Origin: Spirochaetales bacterium
Lineage (GTDB): Bacteria; Spirochaetota; Spirochaetia; DSM-27196; SLST01
Length of the DNA: 12,021 nucleotides
Reading direction: 5' to 3'
Assembly (NCBI GenBank): GCA_007130265.1
Contig: SLST01000190.1
Coordinates: 1-12,021 of the forward strand
The translations under genes were made by a program, and so were the position numbers. The notes under the pieces are model-generated. The model searched no databases. It was not told the origin of the DNA and worked only from the letters and a program-made list of their open reading frames with translations. The first letter of the stretch is position 1. Every line of letters starts with the position of its first letter. Below are positions 9,099 to 12,021 of the stretch, one piece after another.

Positions 9099-9104
9099 GA
9101 CGAT

Positions 9105-9108
9105 TCCT
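9105..9108 (-). promoter_or_regulatory. Shine-Dalgarno deciding the start of the TPR gene
   Basis: AGGA at 9108-9105 is 6 nt from the GTG at 9098. The alternative GTG at 9131 has only GAG-type bases directly against it, with no useful spacing. This site and the signal peptide it yields are why the shorter protein is preferred. Confidence 0.5.
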
Positions 9109-9220
9109 GGACCGAGCAGAGCTCCCCTCACCTCTAGATACTACTACAGGTATCGACAAAAACCACTCCCTCGTGGAGCATGACCTGGTCGTCCCCCTCC
9201 CGCGCCGGAGCACGGTACGA

Positions 9221-9249
9221 TGGATAAACGGCGGGACTGGAAGTATACT
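9221..9249 (+). promoter_or_regulatory. Predicted sigma70-type promoter of the UPF0164 gene
   Basis: TGGATA (9221-9226, 4/6 to TTGACA), a 17-nt spacer and TATACT (9244-9249, 5/6 to TATAAT). The -10 ends 7 nt before ATG 9257, so transcription would begin at about 9256-9257. The mRNA would then be leaderless or nearly so. The GGGAG at 9250-9254, which looks like a ribosome-binding site only 2 nt from the ATG, would not be in such a transcript. Confidence 0.5.
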
Positions 9250-9256
9250 GGGAGCG

Positions 9257-10537
9257 ATGGTGTGCCGTTCGGTTCGCGATCACGTTGCGACCTCAGTTCT
9301 CATAGGATTCCTCCTTGTCGTTGCTCCTCTGGGAGCCGTCGAGTTTGCGGACATCTACGCTTCGATCGGCACGGGCGCCGAGAGTCGCATTGACAACGTC
9401 GGCCTCACGATATTCCCCACGCTCATCATCCCCGTAGGCGGCCAGTTCGAAGGAATGGGTCAGGCTTACACCGCGGTCGCGAGCGATGCGAGTTTCTTCG
9501 ACGCCAACCCGGCGGCCAGCTCGACACTCGAGTTCACGGAGCTCACGTTCGTGCACAATAACTGGATCGCGGATACCGCAATCGAAGGACTGGTCTACAC
9601 GCGACGCGTATCTGATCTCGGCCTCGCGATTGGAGGGAAGTTCCTGCATGTTCCGTTCACCCGCTACGACACCACGAGCCGTCAGGTGTCCGGCGGTCGG
9701 TACAGCGAAGGTACCGTCGGCATCAATACCTCCTACAACTTCCTGCGCTCCTACTCGTTTCCCGGCATCGCCGTCGGGGCGACGCTGAAGAGCGCGTACC
9801 GCCACGTACCCCAGGAGATTGCCCCCAATCAGTCCGCGGTCGGTTTCGCCGCCGACATTGGCGTACTGTCACGATTCGACCTCTTGAAGACGTTCTCCGC
9901 GAGAGCACCGAACTTCGCTGCCGGCGTGGCGGCGCGGAACTTCGGGCTACCCGTGCAGGGCGAGCCATTGCCGTCGCAGATCACTGCCGGCATCGCGTAC
10001 CGCCCTGCCAGACCGGTGATCGTCGCAACCGATCTCATCGTTCCCGTCTCGTTCGCCCGCGACGTTCCTCCGCCGCCGCTCGGCGGCTCAGCTGGGGTAT
10101 CCGTCCGTGTCACGTCGTTCTTCTCGGCTCAAGCCGGCGTGCTGCTGCGATGGGGCGGCTCTCGAATCTCGATGGGCGCTTCGTTGGTCCTCGCGGACAT
10201 GAGCGTCGACGTCAACTACAACCTCGATCTCGCGACACAGTTCAGGAACCCCGACCGGTTCAGCGTTCAGGCGCGCCTCAATTTTGGCGACGAGGGACGA
10301 CGGGCGTTGCGCGATCTCGTGGATCAGTACTACCTCGAAGCATGGCGCGCATCCGCAATCGGCAATCTGGAAACGGCAATCGAATACTCCCAGCGGGCGA
10401 TCGAGCTCGATCCGACCTTCACTCCCGCGGTCCAACTGCTCGAGATCAGCCTCGCGACGCGTCAGCTCCAGCGTGACCTCCGGGCCATCGATCTCGAGAG
10501 TCTTGGCGAGAGACTCGAGGATGAGCCGGTCTTCTAG
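9257..10537 (+). CDS. UPF0164-family outer-membrane beta-barrel protein (FadL/PorV-like) with C-terminal TPR
   Basis: This 426-residue protein has a signal peptide (residues 1-27, cleavage after PLGA). It is followed by the FadL/PorV-like start region, seen as FPTLIIPVGGQFEGMGQAY and then TAVASDASFFDANPAAS (about 53-88). Alternating beta strands then run to RFSVQARLNF (334-343), which looks like the last barrel strand with its terminal aromatic beta-signal. About 80 further residues form a TPR-like helix pair (GNLETAIEYSQRAIELDP). This order, barrel then TPR, is what I know for spirochaetal UPF0164 proteins. Treponemal members have been proposed as FadL-like transporters of long-chain fatty acids or other hydrophobic substrates; transport here is inference. 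ATG 9257 is chosen for the signal peptide and promoter position; GTG 9260, one codon on, has a better 5-nt spacing to GGGAG and is a real alternative. The gene is divergent from the sensor operon and convergent with the two-TM gene. Confidence 0.9.
   Translation: MVCRSVRDHVATSVLIGFLLVVAPLGAVEFADIYASIGTGAESRIDNVGLTIFPTLIIPVGGQFEGMGQAYTAVASDASFFDANPAASSTLEFTELTFVHNNWIADTAIEGLVYTRRVSDLGLAIGGKFLHVPFTRYDTTSRQVSGGRYSEGTVGINTSYNFLRSYSFPGIAVGATLKSAYRHVPQEIAPNQSAVGFAADIGVLSRFDLLKTFSARAPNFAAGVAARNFGLPVQGEPLPSQITAGIAYRPARPVIVATDLIVPVSFARDVPPPPLGGSAGVSVRVTSFFSAQAGVLLRWGGSRISMGASLVLADMSVDVNYNLDLATQFRNPDRFSVQARLNFGDEGRRALRDLVDQYYLEAWRASAIGNLETAIEYSQRAIELDPTFTPAVQLLEISLATRQLQRDLRAIDLESLGERLEDEPVF
10534..10537. 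other. Shared CTAG: overlapping stop codons of two convergent genes
   Basis: CTAG reads TAG on both strands. It ends the UPF0164 gene (TAG 10535-10537, plus) and the two-TM protein gene (TAG 10536-10534, minus). The genes overlap by 4 bp, leaving no intergenic space for a terminator; any terminator must lie inside the opposite coding region. Confidence 0.9.
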
Positions 10538-11316
10538 ACTCCGGTTCGCGTCGTTCGTTTGAGGTCCATATAGAGCGACAGCAGAGGCACGTCGATCTTT
10601 CTCGATTCGAGCCATTTTCGCATGATCGCGTGACGATACTCGGTATCTTCGCGTTCCATTCGCTTCAGCCGCTTTTCCGTCTTCTTGAAGCTGTGCGAGT
10701 GGAACGTCGCGTCGAGATACTCCACCATCTGCTCGGCTTCCGGTTCATGGTCGGCGACAATCAGATCCCTGTCGGAATCGATGAGCTCCCGCACCAACTG
10801 GTCCGCCTTCTGCCCTTCGCGCGCGATCAGCTCGGCCTCGACGAGCTTGACGAACTCGTTCTCGGTGAAGACGATTGCGTCTACCTTCGTGCGCAGCGCG
10901 ATCCGGCGCTTCAGCGCGCCTTCAGACTTCATGTCCTTCTTGCCGAGTACGATATAGGTCAGGATTGACAGACCCAGGGATATCGCGAGTTCGTCGAGTA
11001 CCGGGATCGGGGTGAGCATAACAAAGGAAAAGAAGAGGAACGCCACCAGGAAAACTGCCGAAGAGATGAGGAACCGCGGGAGAAACCGTGAGTCAGTCAC
11101 CCACCCCTTCACTTCCTGCTCGACCAGACGGTAGAGCTCGTTTCGAAACAGGGTGAGTGACTCCACTCGCGGTTCGCTGCCGTAGTGGCCTTTGATCTCC
11201 GACTTCTCGAGGAGCGCGTAGAGCCTGTCGACCTTGCGAAATGGGTGCAGGAACACCGTCGTGCCGTCCTTGCGGTATAGGTGGAAGATATGCACGGGTT
11301 CGCTCCGTCTGCCCAT
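10534..11316 (-). CDS. Two-TM membrane protein of unknown function with an internal duplication
   Basis: This 260-residue protein belongs to no family I recognise. Residues 1-80 are soluble and basic (HIFHLYRKDG, HPFRKVDRLY). A membrane hairpin follows: TM1 about 82-101 and TM2 about 104-124, joined by a very short loop with two prolines. Residues 125-260 are highly charged and helical (FKKTEKRLKRMEREDTEYRH). Basic residues on both outer flanks (Arg77, Arg81, Lys126, Lys127) place both ends in the cytoplasm. Segment 51-69 resembles 144-163: NELYRLVEQEVK against NEFVKLVEAELI. The two cytoplasmic halves may therefore carry a duplicated helix. No catalytic motif is visible. ATG 11316 is chosen because a good promoter ends 8 nt before it. 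It has no Shine-Dalgarno; GTG 11295 has GGAG at suitable spacing and would give a protein seven residues shorter. It is convergent with the UPF0164 gene and divergent from the hydrolase gene. Confidence 0.85.
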   Translation of the reverse strand: MGRRSEPVHIFHLYRKDGTTVFLHPFRKVDRLYALLEKSEIKGHYGSEPRVESLTLFRNELYRLVEQEVKGWVTDSRFLPRFLISSAVFLVAFLFFSFVMLTPIPVLDELAISLGLSILTYIVLGKKDMKSEGALKRRIALRTKVDAIVFTENEFVKLVEAELIAREGQKADQLVRELIDSDRDLIVADHEPEAEQMVEYLDATFHSHSFKKTEKRLKRMEREDTEYRHAIMRKWLESRKIDVPLLSLYMDLKRTTRTGV

Positions 11317-11324
11317 ATGCAAGA

Positions 11325-11353
11325 AACATAACCGTCGCCCTGATCGAGGTCAA
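11325..11353 (-). promoter_or_regulatory. Predicted sigma70-type promoter of the two-TM protein gene
   Basis: On the minus strand: TTGACC (11353-11348, 5/6 to TTGACA), a 17-nt spacer and TATGTT (11330-11325, 4/6 to TATAAT). The -10 ends 8 nt before ATG 11316, so the expected start at about 11318 leaves a leader of roughly two bases. No Shine-Dalgarno precedes this ATG. Confidence 0.5.
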
Positions 11354-11423
11354 GGATAAGCATTGGCGCCCGCAGGGCGTATCGACGGCGCTTCACCGGT
11401 CATGCGTCCCTGATCGTGATCGC

Positions 11424-11452
11424 TTGACACGAGCCGGTCCGGCGTTCAGCAT
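11424..11452 (+). promoter_or_regulatory. Predicted promoter of the alpha/beta hydrolase gene
   Basis: A perfect -35 TTGACA (11424-11429), a 17-nt spacer and a weak -10 CAGCAT (11447-11452, 3/6). The -10 ends 6 nt before ATG 11459, so transcription would start at the ATG itself. I see no Shine-Dalgarno upstream of this start. Confidence 0.4.
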
Positions 11453-11458
11453 CACGAT

Positions 11459-12021
11459 ATGCGCATAGACCGGGTTCCCGCGGATACAACAATTCACGAG
11501 CTCGGGCGGCGGATCGAGCTTTCGGGAGGCCGGCGAGCGATCCTGCTGATCCATGGATGGACCGGATGGCCCGGTCGTCTCGCTCCGCTGGCGCGTCGGC
11601 TTCACGAAGCCGGCTTCACCGTGGTGGTGCCTCGTCTGCCCGGCCACGGGACGAACATGCAGGACATGCTGCAGACCGACGCGGAGACCTGGCTGCGCTG
11701 CGCGATAGACGAGTACCTCGATCTTTCAGCCCGGCACGAGAGCGTCGGAGTCGCCGGGACCTCCATGGGCGCGATCCTCGCGGCGATGGTCGCTGCTCGG
11801 TTCAACGTACCGAAGGCGGCGCTGCTCGCCCCGGCGTACCGGAACTCCAGGCGTTCGATCGTTCTGTCGCCCCTGTTCAGGCGCGTCATCCGGCGTGTTC
11901 GCAGCGACTGGCGTGAAGCGGACGAGTGCGATCCCCGGGTCCGCGAAATCGGGCGGGAATACGGGACGTTCAACTACACCGCGATGGCGGCGGAGTTGCT
12001 GCGCCTGCAGCGCGCCGGGAC
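11459..12021 (+). CDS. Alpha/beta hydrolase, carboxylesterase / monoacylglycerol-lipase-like (3' end outside window)
   Basis: The frame is open from ATG 11459 to the right edge (187 codons plus two bases); an in-frame TGA at 11417 bounds it upstream. The fold is clear: strand AILLIHGWTG carries the oxyanion-hole motif (His32-Gly33), PRLPGHG (58-64) is the second conserved loop, and GVAGTSMG carries the nucleophile elbow Gly-X-Ser-X-Gly with Ser102. The strand AALLAPAY follows. The catalytic Asp and His would lie beyond the edge. The HGWTG/LPGHG/GTSMG combination fits the family that hydrolyses short-chain or monoacylglycerol esters; the substrate cannot be told. There is no signal peptide, so it should be cytoplasmic. 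The Arg-rich stretch after the nucleophile (RNSRRSIVLSPLFRRVIRR) probably begins the cap. A leaderless mRNA is possible (see promoter). It is divergent from the two-TM gene; a functional tie to the other genes is not evident. Confidence 0.87.
   Translation, partial: MRIDRVPADTTIHELGRRIELSGGRRAILLIHGWTGWPGRLAPLARRLHEAGFTVVVPRLPGHGTNMQDMLQTDAETWLRCAIDEYLDLSARHESVGVAGTSMGAILAAMVAARFNVPKAALLAPAYRNSRRSIVLSPLFRRVIRRVRSDWREADECDPRVREIGREYGTFNYTAMAAELLRLQRAG

Larger units (their letters stand above)
9099..9256. promoter_or_regulatory. Divergent intergenic region between the TPR-phosphatase operon and the UPF0164 gene
   Basis: These 158 bp contain no gene. They must hold the promoters of both divergent units, unless the operon is read from inside the UPF0164 gene. 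On the minus strand, TAGTAT at 9143-9138 (4/6 to the -10 consensus) would start RNA near 9131 and leave a leader of about 33 nt before GTG 9098. I could not find a convincing -35 at normal spacing for it. The plus-strand promoter is listed separately. I see no strong operator-like palindrome. Confidence 0.4.
11317..11458. promoter_or_regulatory. Divergent intergenic region between the two-TM gene and the hydrolase gene
   Basis: These 142 bp hold no gene. They contain a promoter facing each way (listed separately). TGATCG occurs at 11341, 11411 and 11417; the first and second are part of a 9-bp direct repeat CCCTGATCG (11338-11346 and 11408-11416). The left copy falls in the spacer of the minus-strand promoter and the right copy just upstream of the plus-strand -35, so a shared operator is possible but unproven. 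Confidence 0.4.

Noticed and set aside
9099..9131. GTG 9131 as start of the TPR gene
   Set aside because: It has no properly spaced SD and gives a poorer signal peptide than GTG 9098. It would fit a leaderless start after TAGTAT, so it is not fully excluded.
9173..9256. Extended N-terminus of the UPF0164 protein from ATG 9173
   Set aside because: It would put 28 non-conserved residues before a complete signal peptide and would read through the predicted promoter.
9293..9805. A 170-codon minus-strand frame inside the UPF0164 gene
   Set aside because: It is antisense to a gene with recognisable family motifs; its product has no domain, signal peptide or SD support.
10088..10615. A 175-codon minus-strand frame across the convergent 3' ends
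   Set aside because: It overlaps both real genes in the wrong frame and resembles a typical antisense product.

Overview
The window looks like chromosomal DNA of a high-GC spirochaete. The main evidence is a gene at about 9.3-10.5 kb that matches my knowledge of the UPF0164 family (FadL/PorV-like outer-membrane proteins typical of Treponema and relatives). It sits beside a giant membrane-bound SpoIIE/PP2C phosphatase of a type I also associate with spirochaetes. The genus cannot be fixed from the sequence. Coding density is very high: the only gene-free gaps are two divergent promoter regions of about 140-160 bp. I see no RNA genes, CRISPR, insertion sequences or phage genes.

Layout. (1) A minus-strand operon reads from about 9.1 kb to the left edge: a secreted TPR-like helical protein (9098-5664), the giant sensor phosphatase (5654-444), and a small exported protein of unknown function cut by the left edge (417-1). 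Gaps are 9 and 26 bp, and the ribosome-binding site of the phosphatase overlaps the stop codon of the TPR gene. (2) Divergent from this operon is the plus-strand UPF0164 gene (9257-10537), a beta-barrel protein with a TPR tail. (3) Convergent with it is a minus-strand two-TM protein of unknown function (11316-10534); the two stop codons share one CTAG. (4) Divergent from that is an alpha/beta hydrolase (11459 to the right edge), 3'-truncated.

How the genes may work together. The phosphatase stacks an extracytoplasmic propeller and Fn3/Ig-like modules, a TM helix, a second extracytoplasmic sensor between two TM helices, a HAMP domain and a cytoplasmic PP2C domain. PP2C/SpoIIE enzymes usually dephosphorylate STAS anti-anti-sigma proteins, so the operon plausibly carries envelope information to gene expression. 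The exported TPR protein, and perhaps the small third protein, could be its extracytoplasmic partners. No STAS or anti-sigma gene is in the window, so the output is unknown. The divergent outer-membrane gene keeps to the envelope theme, but a functional link is inference.

Points most worth a second look: the sensor architecture, a long insertion between the last two metal-binding motifs of the PP2C domain, a set of promoters that place the transcription start at or next to the ATG (possible leaderless mRNAs), an internal duplication in the two-TM protein, and a beta-barrel signal followed by a periplasmic TPR tail.
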